Made by a program: the position numbers and the translations under genes | In this document: positions 9,872 through 21,461 of the stretch, piece after piece | Layout of the letters: each line of letters starts with the position of its first letter | Position numbering within the stretch: the stretch's first letter is position 1 | Notes under the pieces: generated by a model | Told to the model about the DNA's origin: nothing | Seen by the model: the letters and a program-made list of their open reading frames with translations, nothing else | The model's database searches: none | Assembly: GCA_963920705.1 (NCBI GenBank) | Contig: OY987231.1 | Location: 16,779,024 to 16,843,023, forward strand | Source of the DNA: Odiellus spinosus | Lineage: Eukaryota > Arthropoda > Arachnida > Opiliones > Phalangiidae | Length of the DNA: 64,000 bases | Reading direction: 5' to 3'

Positions 9872-12595
9872 TAAGTCGTACTACCTTCATTAGCTAAATT
9901 CATTGGTTTTATTAGAGATTTAAAAAATCTGGTAACATTAGGGAAGATTAACTGTTAAATCCAGGAAAAATCATAGAAATTTGTTTTTTGAAATTTTACC
10001 CTCCCTTTAAATCTAGAGGAGTCCGTGGCTATACTGCAGGATTGGTGAACGTTTCGCCCATCTTGTCGATTTGAAATTCGTTCTAGCGAGGAGATGCGAG
10101 AATCGAGACAGGCTTTTTGATAACGGAAGGAAAACGGAACGCAATTTTCTTTTTTCTTTCATATAAAATTCCATTTTTTTAGTCCCGAGATTTTTCTTTC
10201 AATGATTTCGAAGATGAAAAAGAAACACCATGCATGGTTCGATTCGTTTCGTTTACGGAATTGGCGTAAACCCTAGAATATCGAGGCACGAATAAATCGC
10301 GTCTTTTGTGTCCGCCACCTTTGAACTTTCCCAAAGAGTATTTTGCAATGGAAATGAAATTTACATTTTAACAACAAATTCCAGTTTATGAAAATATTTT
10401 TTATACGTTGTTTACATCGGATTTTCGCGCGAAATTTTGACGTAATTATGATTGGCGTAAAATAGGCCAAAAGCGCTGGATGAAATCACGCAACTGTTCT
10501 TTCTTTTACAGAAATAAAAAACCTACAAAATATTTCACCCCCGCTTAAAGAAACTGTAAATTCTCCGTCGAAACACGTCTTCATTTCGTCATTATCACTG
10601 ACGTCACACCTCCTAGGATAATATAAGTTACTCTGACGATGAGTTTGACGTCAAACTCGTCGGAGGTGTGATATCAATGACAATGGCTCGTGTTTTATTT
10701 TAATGTAGGCAGATTTACAGTTCCTTTAAGATTCTATCTCGTCACAACTTTGCTTGAGATTTAATAAAATACTTACGCATAATAATCACCCTAATTCAAA
10801 TTGCGCGTCGAAGCGTAAAGTGTCCAACTTATGTTAGAAGTCTTGACTTCAGTTGTCGGATTTCCTTTTGCGCCATGACGTTTTTTTTTTTTTTTTTTCT
10901 TTCTTTTTCAAAAAGAGGGAAAAACTTTTATGGTCCATATTTTATGTCGCAAAATAGATGCTTCGGAATAAGCGGGGACTCGGTCCTTCGTAATATATGA
11001 TCGACAACTTTGAGATGCTCGCCGAGACAAAAATATAAGTCTCTTCCGGAAATTTTCCCCGGAAAACATGTGGCGTGGAACTATATTGTCTTGTCCATTT
11101 ATTACCATAATTCAAAAGAAATCTTGTCAAAAGCTGTTTGGCAAAGGAAAGTCAAGTTCAAAGCCAATACTTTCTGATTCGCATTATCTCAAGAAAGTTG
11201 AGGTTTAATGTACGGGGTTTTTGTTTAAATGATATCACTAGTAACGTACGACCCTTAAGTATGCCATAAAATATTTTATGTAGTAATCCCAATAGTTTCA
11301 GAAGTAGTGTCGATGGATATGGTTTAAAAACCTAATACATAGCCTTTGTGTAGCGGGAATAACGGAGCGGAACATGGAGAAATAACTACGGGAGATCTAG
11401 TCCTAGATGTCAATATTGTTCAAGATTGTAGTAACCCAAATCTGCTGTAGTTTTTTTATCTATGTTCAGCTTCACTATTGCATCTGAAATTCGCGCGTTT
11501 TTCTCTCGAAAGATAACTTACAATTCCGTAATTTGGCGGGTAAATTCTAAAAACGCGAATATCAAATACTCTTTACAAGAAAAAGGTTTGAGTATTTTTG
11601 ATCGAATTTCCCTTTTCAATAGCTAGGTTTGGACGAAATTTATTAAGCCGCTTATGACCCTTTAAAAATGGATAACCTTTACTTCGAAATTCCAGTTCAA
11701 ATATACCGACGTTTAAAACTCTTAAGTATACAGTGAATAGAGCTTTGTTAAAGTATACGCTATATATACGTACGACTGTTAGTTTTCTAAATATCTATGT
11801 TGTTTTAAAAGCGCTCTTGAGTCTTGACTCCATTAGAATTCTATGCCAATTGATAGTCGCGAGACACGTATAAACTAAGCCGTATAAAATGAATGATCCT
11901 AAAATCTCCTAGCTGCGAAGATAAGTAGATCGAGTTTGGTCTTCTCTCGGGATTGGCTCGGTCAGTCCCTTTGATATATCTTATTCAGGATACGGCAGGC
12001 ACTGGCTCACTCGTGAGACTGTGCGCCGAAGAGGTACGTAGAGGCCATGCACTCTAACTTCCGCTATCACGATCAATATATCGAGTTGCGTTTTACATCA
12101 AATTCACTACTCTCGCCTAGTCTTTATTTCACTCTTAACCCTTAAAGGAGGGAGTATTGTGGGCTAAACTGACGCCTCTTTAAATTGAGGCATTCACAAT
12201 TTTTTTTTTCGAAGGTCGCGGGATAATATTTTTAGCTTTTTAAAAGACCCTTATTCAAAATTTTGAGCCTCTGGATTGACGCGATTTTAAGAAACTTCAA
12301 AATTAAATTAAAACATGATCGGATGACGTTCTTGATTTTGAAACGTAATTAACGATAAGTTTCGATTAAAATATGAGAGTTTCTGGATTAAGTCATGAAA
12401 AAGACCGCGTGAAAGCTACCATATCACGTGACAGGACGCGTGAAAATGTATAGGCTCAATAGTTAATAGCCAAGATGACGTAATTTTCCGGAGAATTAGT
12501 TTTTAAAAATTCTGAAGATTATAAAATATTATTTTTACTGTGGTAGTAATGTTTACTATAGCATATATATCCTAATATATATATATATTGAATCG
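9872..12595. other. Intergenic, no gene seen
   Basis: No supported coding region. It contains one inverted-repeat element (about 10543-10732) and short homopolymers (T run near 10880). Open frames such as those at 10273-10470 and 10908-11130 (minus) show no domain and no splice context. Confidence 0.6.
10543..10732. mobile_element. Small inverted-repeat element with a nested palindrome
   Basis: The outer arms match in opposite orientation: CTTAAAGAAACTGTAAAT near 10544 against CTTAAAGGAACTGTAAAT read on the minus strand near 10730. Further in, CACACCTCC and GGAGGTGTG pair. The centre is a perfect 18-bp palindrome, GAGTTTGACGTCAAACTC (10641-10658). The whole 190 bp can fold into one long hairpin. 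No target duplication is obvious. Confidence 0.65.
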
Positions 12596-12944
12596 TGTTA
12601 CCAGAAGCCGATGAAACCCTCCTTTGAAGTCTATTACTCCCGGGTCTTGTCTACCCCTCTCTGTATGGGTTATTCTCAAAAGGCGCGATTCGTACGCCTC
12701 CTAACGGTAGATGTTTTCGGAGTGGGAGCTCGTCTAGCGAATATCTCTAGCAGCCTTGGAGTTCGTCCAAAAAACGTCGTCGTTTGTGGAGAGAGAGAAT
12801 TTCCAATTTTCCGTAGACAGGGGGGATGAAGTAGGACCCCTTCTAACTCGTAAAATTGGGAATTTTACCCATACAGAGAGGAGCGCTATATGGAACATTG
12901 GAGTAGTAGACTTCAAAGGAGGGTTTCATCGGCTTCTGGTGTTA
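12596..12944 (+). mobile_element. Inverted-repeat element, 5-bp target duplication (copy 1)
   Basis: The element spans 12601-12939 (339 bp). The ends are ~39-bp inverted repeats starting CCAGAAGCCGATGAAACCC with one mismatch, flanked by TGTTA at 12596-12600 and 12940-12944. A sister copy in the same orientation lies at 21116-21456 with its own 5-bp duplication. An internal inverted motif CCTCTCTGTATGGGT repeats the palindromic layout. The short open frames across it (for example 12611-12829) are incidental. Superfamily not assigned. Confidence 0.88.
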
Positions 12945-14054
12945 CTGATATGTCTGAAAATGCTATTCAAATTTCATTTGGAAGGATAATATATTAATAA
13001 AAATCACTCGTAGAACTTCATTATACCTTTGAAATTAATCTTAGAAGGAAATTGAATCTCTTATTTCCCTAAAATATATGAAATTTAATTAAATATTTTT
13101 GGTATTCTTATAAGAAAGTTGAAATATTCTTTTTCTCCCTTATCATTTAAATTTAACATGGAATTCAAATTATTTCCATATTCTCAAATATTTTATTATC
13201 GTCTTCGAGTAGCAGTCCGAAAACGCAGCGATATATCATTCTTCTTAAGGTTATTTTTTTTTATGGATACCTTTTACCGCTATACCAGATAACGAAAAAT
13301 TTATTCAAAATAGTCGATTGCTTATTCCCACCAAAAAATTCGAATGTATTGTTGGGTTTGGGTTATTTTTTATTTTATTTTTTTTGACGTAAAGTAGGAT
13401 ACTGGTTAGAAGAAACTAGAGGAAAGGCACGAAGGATGGATAAAAGGATAAAGGAAACCAAATAAAGAAAAAAAAAAAAAAAAAAGGGAAACTGGTCGGA
13501 TTGCTTCTCCACGTGAAAGATTGATGCGAGTTGCTTCCAAGCTTACAAATAACCCTAGATACCCCGATTGGTTTTTTCGACTTAAATGTTATAACTTTCT
13601 ATACGAGTTAATCCCATTTTGTTTTGTTTTTCTTTTATTTCTGCCCGTAATACGCTTCTGTTAGATTCACTGGAAGATTTATGGTGTATTTTTTTTTCTT
13701 TCTTGAGGTCATCGGCATTGATTTTAAAGTGATTATCTCACCTATAACTCATTAAAATAGAAAAGGGAATTTGAATATCATAAATTATCATAACCGTAAA
13801 TTAAATTTATAATCGGTATCTTTGAAATTTTTGTAAAACAAAAATTTCTGTCATTCTATCATCATTGCATGTTGTCTAATCTCTCTGTACCAATATAAAA
13901 ATGTCGAAATTTTCGATTATGCCCCTATAGGTATACTTTTCTCTGAACACCGAAGTGTAGTGGCTGGAACACTTTTACAGGCGCCAATAGGAAATACATT
14001 ACTTTTCTAAATCCTTTAGTAAACCAAAAATAATTGCTCCTCAATACGAGATAT

Positions 14055-14220
14055 GGCTGCGTTCACATTTGACACTTTGAAACCGTTTTCAAACCGTTTC
14101 GTATGTTCAAATCGACTTTTAAAATATGAATTTTGTTCCTTGATCCAAGATCTACAAGGGTGACCCTAAAAATTTTGTAATTTTACCTTTCTAAAATGGT
14201 TCAAAACGGTTTTAAACAGT
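14055..14220. repeat. GCTGCGTTCACA-family repeat, degenerate
   Basis: Begins GGCTGCGTTCACATTTGAC and continues with ACTTTGAAACCGTTTTC, as in the better-preserved copy at 23622-23775. Near 14200 the mirrored AAAACGGTTTTAAAC is seen, but the outer right end has decayed. Confidence 0.5.
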
Positions 14221-15358
14221 AAATCAGCTATATTGTTGTGGACAGATTCAGTTTTTTCCATGATAAGAAGGAGATATGAGAGGATCTTTTAGTTTTACTG
14301 TAGGAATGGGCCTACCTCTGAAAATTATAAGCTTGAATAACTCTTCCGCAGGAATGTCTCCCATTGGCTAATAATGTTTCTCGAAGAATGAACTTAATTC
14401 AAATAATTTAACGCCAAAACGGCCAAGGTGCTTCTGTGCATTATTTGAATTCCAGAGATTAACTTATATGAAGTTAATTACTTAACTTATGGCCGTATTA
14501 AAGGGACATATGTAGATTATTAGTAAATCCCCTTTTTTTTAACGACTTAGTCAAGGGATGGCTCTAAGCAAATGGAAAGACAAGACGTTCATCGCGTGCT
14601 TGGAAGGGTTTGTTAAATTTATTTTTCTAATTTTGACTAGAATCCAATCAAGCTTATAGTCATTTGAGATGAGGTCATTATTTCGATGTAATTAATTTCT
14701 TGAGCTTAGCTAGAAGCCCCCCGGCTGAATTTTAATTACTCGTCATGGATTCGCGGAATATACCGTCCTCGAGTAGAGATAGGAATGTACGAAGGTTCAT
14801 TCCGTGGAATCCATTATTATACTCTGGACAGAAAGATATAGGTCATTCACCTATAGATAGCTCATCAGTCTCTCGCGAAATGAAAAGGTCGTTATAGGTC
14901 TTGTAAGGAGGTAGTTCCCGCTTCGATTCCAGGACTAGTAATGAATATATCTACCGGCCTTTACTCGCCAAGGAACGTAATTCATCAACCTATTGACAAA
15001 AAAAAGAGGTTACCCAGCGTAAACGGTTTTCGGATTCTTCGGATGCCAGTGTGATTCTCTGTGGAATATTGCCCCTCGTATTCAGCCAGACAATGGGCTG
15101 TCTTCGATGGTCATCTATTTTATACGTAAGCGAGAATCCCAACGATTATCTGGTATAGATCAAAAATTATATTTATGATAGAAAAAAAAGCAATTTAAAA
15201 TTGAAGAGAAATACCTTCGAACCTTTCTTATTTTTAATATATTTAATATACCTTTGGGATTATAGTTTTGTTAAACTTTAGTTTGTGGATACTCCTTGCA
15301 GCTAAACACAACCTCAGCTAGCAGTCGTCAATTGTAAATTTTGGCACTAGGCCATTAT

Positions 15359-15397
<39 letters not shown>

Positions 15398-15525
15398 CAT
15401 TGCTAAAGAGGGTAGGACATCGACATATTTCACATGCATCAAAATATTTTTGTAATCCATACCCTTTATTACCAACTCGGCTTGAAATCGGTTTTATACA
15501 CATTGTAAACTAAGCTGTTCATGTT

Positions 15526-15714
15526 AACAACAAAAACCGGTTTTCACGAGTCGATTTCTCGAAGCTGCTTCGGGAACCAGTTTCAAATCGATTCGGCTTC
15601 ATCAGCCTGCAGTTGAAACTATAATAAATCGGTTTATGAAGATGATACAATTTTAAATATCGGATTGATTTATCGATTAAAATCGATTGAGATACGTTAG
15701 TGTGAACGTAGCTA
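15526..15714. repeat. GCTGCGTTCACA-family repeat, right end preserved
   Basis: Ends in TAGTGTGAACGTAGCT, the mirrored terminus of the family, and contains repeated AATCGATT / AAACCGGTTT motifs. The left end is not clear. Only the family assignment is supported. Confidence 0.4.
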
Positions 15715-16913
15715 GTCGTCTCCTAACCGGTTTAAGTCCATTAGAACCTATTCATTTAGAAACCAGTTTAAACCCATATAAGTTTGAAACCTATACGTCT
15801 TGAAACCGATGTGAATACCCATTGAGCCACACTTGTATCTAATCCAGATTTGAGCCCATTGATACCGGTTACTCAATTTTCTGCCTATTCGGCTAGTAGT
15901 TACTTTCTCCTCTCTAAGCTATCTCTAAAATGCTATATCATCTTCTCAAAAACTAAAATTTCCTCTGCCGTTTTTCCTACATTGATATATAGTGGTGTTT
16001 TCGCCAAAACTTCTTCTCGAAGCAATTTTCACGTAATAATGCAATTTTGCAACTTGAAGGAAATAAAAAACTGGGACGTTTAACCGAGAAAATAAGCTTC
16101 CTATAAATAACTGTCCCCCACCCTTTGCTACATTTTTTTTTTAAAGTCTAAGAAGATATATATACAACAACATTCATTTTAATTTCCTGTAATGTAGACG
16201 ACGGAACGTGACCTAGGCAAACTTTTTTAATACCAACGCGTCTTCTAGGCTTCCTCTAAAAACGAACCTAGTTGGAATAAATACGTACTATTTCTTTTCT
16301 AAACTGAATATAACATTGTGTATCACTCCACCTCAACTATACGTTCGTTAATTATGTATATTCAACACTCTTTCAAATTTTTTTTTCGCGCGGACGGTTG
16401 TGGCGATGGGTAAGGTTATAGGTTAAAACCGACACATCCAAGTTGGAATTTCTTAAAGGGATAATAGTCTCTGACCAAAATATTCCTTTTTTTCAATGTT
16501 TCAAATTCACTGGAAGCGATTAGCGTCAGCTTCTTCTCACTTGCAGTAAAACGAAACTTACGCATATTTTAACATTCTTAACTAATACAAAATAGTTTGA
16601 TTCAGAGTCTAGTGTACGTTTAACCGAAGACTGAAAAAGAAAATGATTTAGATTCCTTACCCAAAATTAGACCCAAAATTAGATTCAATCAAAGAGAATT
16701 TATTTACTTTTTTCCTGTACTCAAATTCTGGTGATAGCTCTAGCTATGAAGGGAAACATGGCGAAATTCTAACTGAAAAAACGCTCTATTAAGGTCAAAT
16801 TTCAAATACCTCTTTTACCCCAACACTCTCCACGGAAAAGATAGCCACGGAAATTGATACTCTGTCAAAACCGTTAATTATGTGTTTTTAAAGGCTTAAA
16901 CACTCTTTAGATT

Positions 16914-17022
16914 AGGCGTAATTAGCCGGTTTAATCAGATTTAACCAAGGTTTACATAGCCCGCCCTTTTCAGTTAAATAAACTTCGGTTAAATTTGATT
17001 AAACCGGCTAATTACGACCCGC
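16914..17022. repeat. ~110-bp inverted repeat
   Basis: The left arm GTAATTAGCCGGTTTAATC (within 16914-16955) is mirrored by GATTAAACCGGCTAATTAC (within 16977-17016). The pairing extends inward through AACC/GGTT and outward through GGCG/CGCC. About 40 bp of each arm pair, with a loop of roughly 20 bp. Probably a small hairpin element. No target duplication recognised. Confidence 0.7.
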
Positions 17023-18500
17023 CTGAAATCAGTATTAGCGTTGTTTTAATTAATAAATGGAAGCGAAGCTTTAATGATCTTACTTTATAGTAGTTTTAAT
17101 TCGGCTTATTTTTGAATTAAAACTAACATTTATCTCTGGCCCTAATATTAAAGAAACTAAGGATTTCTTCATTTTTCTTTTTCTCTTTCCCTTTCAAGAA
17201 ATGCTGTGGTTTTTTTTTCTCTCGCTTTCACAGTGGTTGACCTCGCGAAATGCATTCTTGAGATATCGATTACTAGGCTAGTAAAGAAATACTTTTACGC
17301 AACGTTAAACGTGGAATAATAAAAATAAGAGAATGAAAAATAACGTAAAATTAAAGTGTATCGCGGTTAAGTATTCCTCGTGTCGTAAATAAATCTTAGG
17401 ATGGGATATAAATCTAAATTTTAGCACGTAAATATGCAGTTTTGTACGTCATGATCTTTTCTTATCCAGACTACCAAAATACTATACGTGTTTTATTTTT
17501 ATATAATTTTCCTTTATTTTCACGCGTCTAAATGTCGTGGGCTATTATAAATTATGCTTAAAAACTCTTATTGTTATGTTTTTGAGTAAAACCAAAAGTG
17601 TCTTTAAAAATTTTAAATCACGCTTCGCTTGGAAATTCATAACTCGCGAGTTTCAATGAAACATCAGATTATCAGAGCTGAAAAGCAATATTACAATTTT
17701 GTTTACGAGACGTCGTCTGCCCCTCTAGACGAGTTTCAGACCAGATCTCTTCAACTTCAGTGTCAAAACAGCAGCGATGCTAAGTTCATCCGACGGTGAT
17801 ATTAGCTACGCCGAAGTGGCGCTGTTGTAGGAGTAATCTGATCTTAAATTCGCCGTTTTGGCCAGGAAGTAGAGCAAGAATCATTTAGATGTTCCTTCTC
17901 CTGCAGTTTTAAACCAAACAGACCTAAGGCCATAAACATTACTGTATGAACTTCATGAATGTATGAAGACCGTTTCCGATATAGTGTACTCTATTCTCAT
18001 GTAACACTAACAAAGCTCTTTGGAAATGTTATATTTGAGAGCGAAGAGCGCCTTAAGTAGTGTAAATTCTCGACAATAAAGAAATTGCGATGAAATAGTT
18101 TTTGATAACGGTTTGAAAATCGCTAAAGTGTGAACGGTGAACTCCCTGACGTCTCCCTAATTTAAGTTCCTGGCCTCAATGATCAATTAAAACGGATTTG
18201 ATTTTTCATCACGTATGTTTCATTTCGGGCGTGTGATTTTAATGATATAATCACTAAATCCACCGCAACTAGAGTCTGAAATTATATGGTAATTTTAATT
18301 TAAATTCGAACATTAATAATCAACTAGGTCATCCCTCAAACGATCGTAGGGGGAAGGGTTAAAGTGGAGCAATCTTTTTTGCGTAACCTCGCAATAACAT
18401 CTAGAAAAGAAACGCGTCGTTAGTCCCGCTTTATGTTAATGAGTCTATTTTAAGCAACATTTCCGTCGGAAAAATATTTAGCCAGCTTCTTTTTAACACG

Positions 18501-19798
18501 GCGTCGATTACTCTTAGACTTAATTTCTTTAATAGCGTAACTGGTTGGCCTATTTTCATGCCTACTCAAGCCTTGGCATATGAAGTAAGAACATTTTAGT
18601 TCATATAATATACCAAATTAGTGGAACTGCTTAAAGACTAACCTATATTTAATTATTTTGGGGCCACTTAATTGCAAAGGAACACGTATTTTGTCGGTGA
18701 CTAATTACCATTGACTCTTCTGAATCTCCGTTTCGTTGACTTACGCGAAACACGTTTATATTAAAGAGCTAAAGTATTGTAACTTGTAGCTTTTTGGAAG
18801 CCTGGATCTTAATGAGTTTTAGCTCTTAGGGTTATAATTAGGTTAGTTTCACGAGGTAAGAATATTTATAATGCGCTGTGAATTCGATTTTTACTTGGTT
18901 TTATTTCGCTATAATGACGTGATTCAGTTAAACCCTTTGTTAATCCTGTAGTAGACGACGCTACGTTTCTTGACCCTAAATTAGTTCAGTTTTTGCCAAC
19001 CCTCGCCGAAAGGCATCGGATATACTGTTTCTTAATGACTTTTCAATAGTGAACTTTTGTTAAAACACCTTGTTAGTTTAACGTATAAATTTGTCGTAAT
19101 AAATTTCAATTTTTTTTATTTATTAATATACCAGGATCATCCAACACTAGCGTCGATTACTCTTAGACTTAATTTCTTTAATAGCGTAACTGGTTGGCCT
19201 ATTTTCATGCCTACTCAAGCCTTGGCATATGAAGTAAGAACATTTTAGTTCATATAATATACCAAATTAGTGGAACTGCTTAAAGACTAACCTATATTTA
19301 ATTATTTTGGGGCCACTTAATTGCAAAGGAACACGTATTTTGTCGGTGACTAATTACCATTGACTCTTCTGAATCTCCGTTTCGTTGACTTACGCGAAAC
19401 ACGTTTATATTAAAGAGCTAAAGTATTGTAACTTGTAGCTTTTTGGAAGCCTGGATCTTAATGAGTTTTAGCTCTTAGGGTTATAATTAGGTTAGTTTCA
19501 CGAGGTAAGAATATTTATAATGCGCTGTGAATTCGATTTTTACTTGGTTTTATTTCGCTATAATGACGTGATTCAGTTAAACCCTTTGTTAATCCTGTAG
19601 TAGACGACGCTACGTTTCTTGACCCTAAATTAGTTCAGTTTTTGCCAACCCTCGCCGAAAGGCATCGGATATACTGTTTCTTAATGACTTTTCAATAGTG
19701 AACTTTTGTTAAAACACCTTGTTAGTTTAACGTATAAATTTGTCGTAATAAATTTCAATTTTTTTTATTTATTAATATACCAGGATCATCCAACACTA
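18501..19798 (+). repeat. Identical tandem duplication, 649-bp unit x 2
   Basis: The unit 18501-19149 is repeated at 19150-19798, and I see no base difference. The junctions share a short similar sequence (AACAC followed shortly by GCGTCGATT or CGTATT), which suggests a microhomology-mediated event. The unit has no coding content. Its ends lack features of long terminal repeats, and there is nothing between the copies. Either a very recent duplication or an assembly duplication. Confidence 0.93.
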
Positions 19799-21110
19799 GC
19801 GTATTAATTGAAAGATAACACCCAAAGTCATTAGCAAGCCGTAATTAACTTTTGACGCGGATTATCCCTTTTTAAAGAGCCTTAATTACGAATGGGAGAT
19901 GGTGCACCGAGCCTCGAGGGTCTTCCCTATAAGCGTCAGACCTTGACACTCCAGTTCTGTTGACGCGACAATGCCCCTTTTATTATTTTAGGCGGAAGGC
20001 TAGAATAGAAAATAGAATTGACTCTCCTTGACTTTTCGAGTTGTTTTCATAACTTTGTTTTGTTAATAATTGATTAAGTACAGTACGATACCGTATAAAA
20101 TAATATTAGCAAAAGTTAGTTACTAGCGCCGCATAAGTTAACCAGTCGTATTCCAATGATATTATCCAGAGTGAAGAAGGAAATAAATGCCTGGGGTCTA
20201 CGGGGCTTAACCAGGATATTCCAGAGCTCGCAACAAAATATAGGGACCAAAATTCTGAAGACAGGGACCAATTAAAAACAAAATAAGATCTTTATGATTA
20301 ATATTTAATTTATCCAGGTTCGTTACGTAACCTACGTGGTACCACCTTTAGAAACAAAATTACAATAATTATTTCCGTAAAATATTAATTTCTGCTGCAG
20401 TAACGATATTTTGACCAACGAAAGCCTTTGTCACTGTTAAGTACGTAATCACTTTATTATGATAAAGAAATCTCTTGGACTTCGTGTTTATAGCCAAGGA
20501 GAGAAAATAAATTAGGTTAATGTATTACAAAAATTCTAATTTTGACTCGGAACTTTAAAATTCTGCGCTATGATTGATCAAAGTTACCTAATTTAATGCT
20601 TCCCAAACTAAATATTATTTTCACGATGCCTTTAAAAGCTTATATATACAGTATACTCTTGTAAAAGTAAGGGTTACTCGGAAGAGAACTTTCTAGTACT
20701 CTTTCCATTAGGCTCAATAGACCCAATTATTTTTGGAAAGCCTGCACTCTTTACAATATAACTTGGATAGCCAATTGAAACTCTTACTTGTAATGGGAAG
20801 GAAAAATCTATATAATCCTGTACAAGAGCAAATTTCAAAACCTCTCTTAACCACGTGATCTTTTTTTTAGCCCACCCTGGCTTTCGTTTCTATTCAAACT
20901 AGATGTAGAGTAAAAAATATATAGTTTTTCTCAAATTCAAATACTGAAGGAAACATTTGAATTTCTGAATACTTTGTTTGTAATCACTTAAATAACGTAT
21001 CAATAGTGTAAAATGGAACTTGACCAGTCTTTTATTAGACGTTTATTAGAAGGCCAAGCTTTATCAATAGAATAATTCGCTTAACTAAAAATAAAGACAC
21101 CATAGCTAGG
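19799..21110. other. Intergenic, no gene seen
   Basis: AT-rich sequence between the 649-bp tandem duplication and the next inverted-repeat element. I see no coding region, repeat or RNA gene I can support. Confidence 0.6.
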
Positions 21111-21461
21111 TGTAGGCAGAAGCCGATGAAACCCTCCTTTGAAGTCTATTACTCCCGGGTCTTGTCTACCCCTCTCTGTATGGGTTAGTTTCAAAAAGCG
21201 CGATTCGTACGCCTCCTAACGCTAGATATTTTCGGAGCGGGAGTTCGTCGAGCGAATATCTCTAGCAGTCTTGGAGTTCGTCAAAAAAACGTCGTCGTTT
21301 GTGAAGAGAGAGAGAATTTCCAATTTTCCGTAGACAGGGGGTATGAAGTAGGACCCCTTCTAACTCGTAAAATTGGGCATTTTACCCATACAGAGAGGCA
21401 CGCTATATGGAATATTAGAGTAGTAGACTTCAAAGGAGGGTTTCATCGGCTTCTGGTGTAG
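21111..21461 (+). mobile_element. Inverted-repeat element, 5-bp target duplication (copy 2)
   Basis: The element spans 21116-21456 (341 bp). It is highly similar over its whole length to the copy at 12601-12939 and in the same orientation. It is flanked by TGTAG at 21111-21115 and 21457-21461. The first base of the left end is G instead of C. Together the two copies fix the duplication length at five bases, and both duplications begin with TGT. Confidence 0.88.

Larger units (their letters stand above)
12945..18500. other. Intergenic, no gene seen
   Basis: AT-rich non-coding sequence. It includes poly(A)/poly(T) tracts (about 13470-13485 and 15360-15397), members of a GCTGCGTTCACA-ended repeat family (14055 and 15526) and a 110-bp inverted repeat (16914). 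No exon chain is supported. Confidence 0.6.

Noticed and set aside
12611..12989. Small proteins at 12611-12829, 12734-12916 (minus) and 12756-12989
   Set aside because: They lie within or across the inverted-repeat element of 12601-12939. The sister copy at 21116 does not keep these frames as a conserved protein.
18501..19798. Paired long terminal repeats of a retroelement
   Set aside because: The two copies are directly adjacent with nothing between them. The ends are not TG...CA, and no primer-binding site or polyprotein is present.
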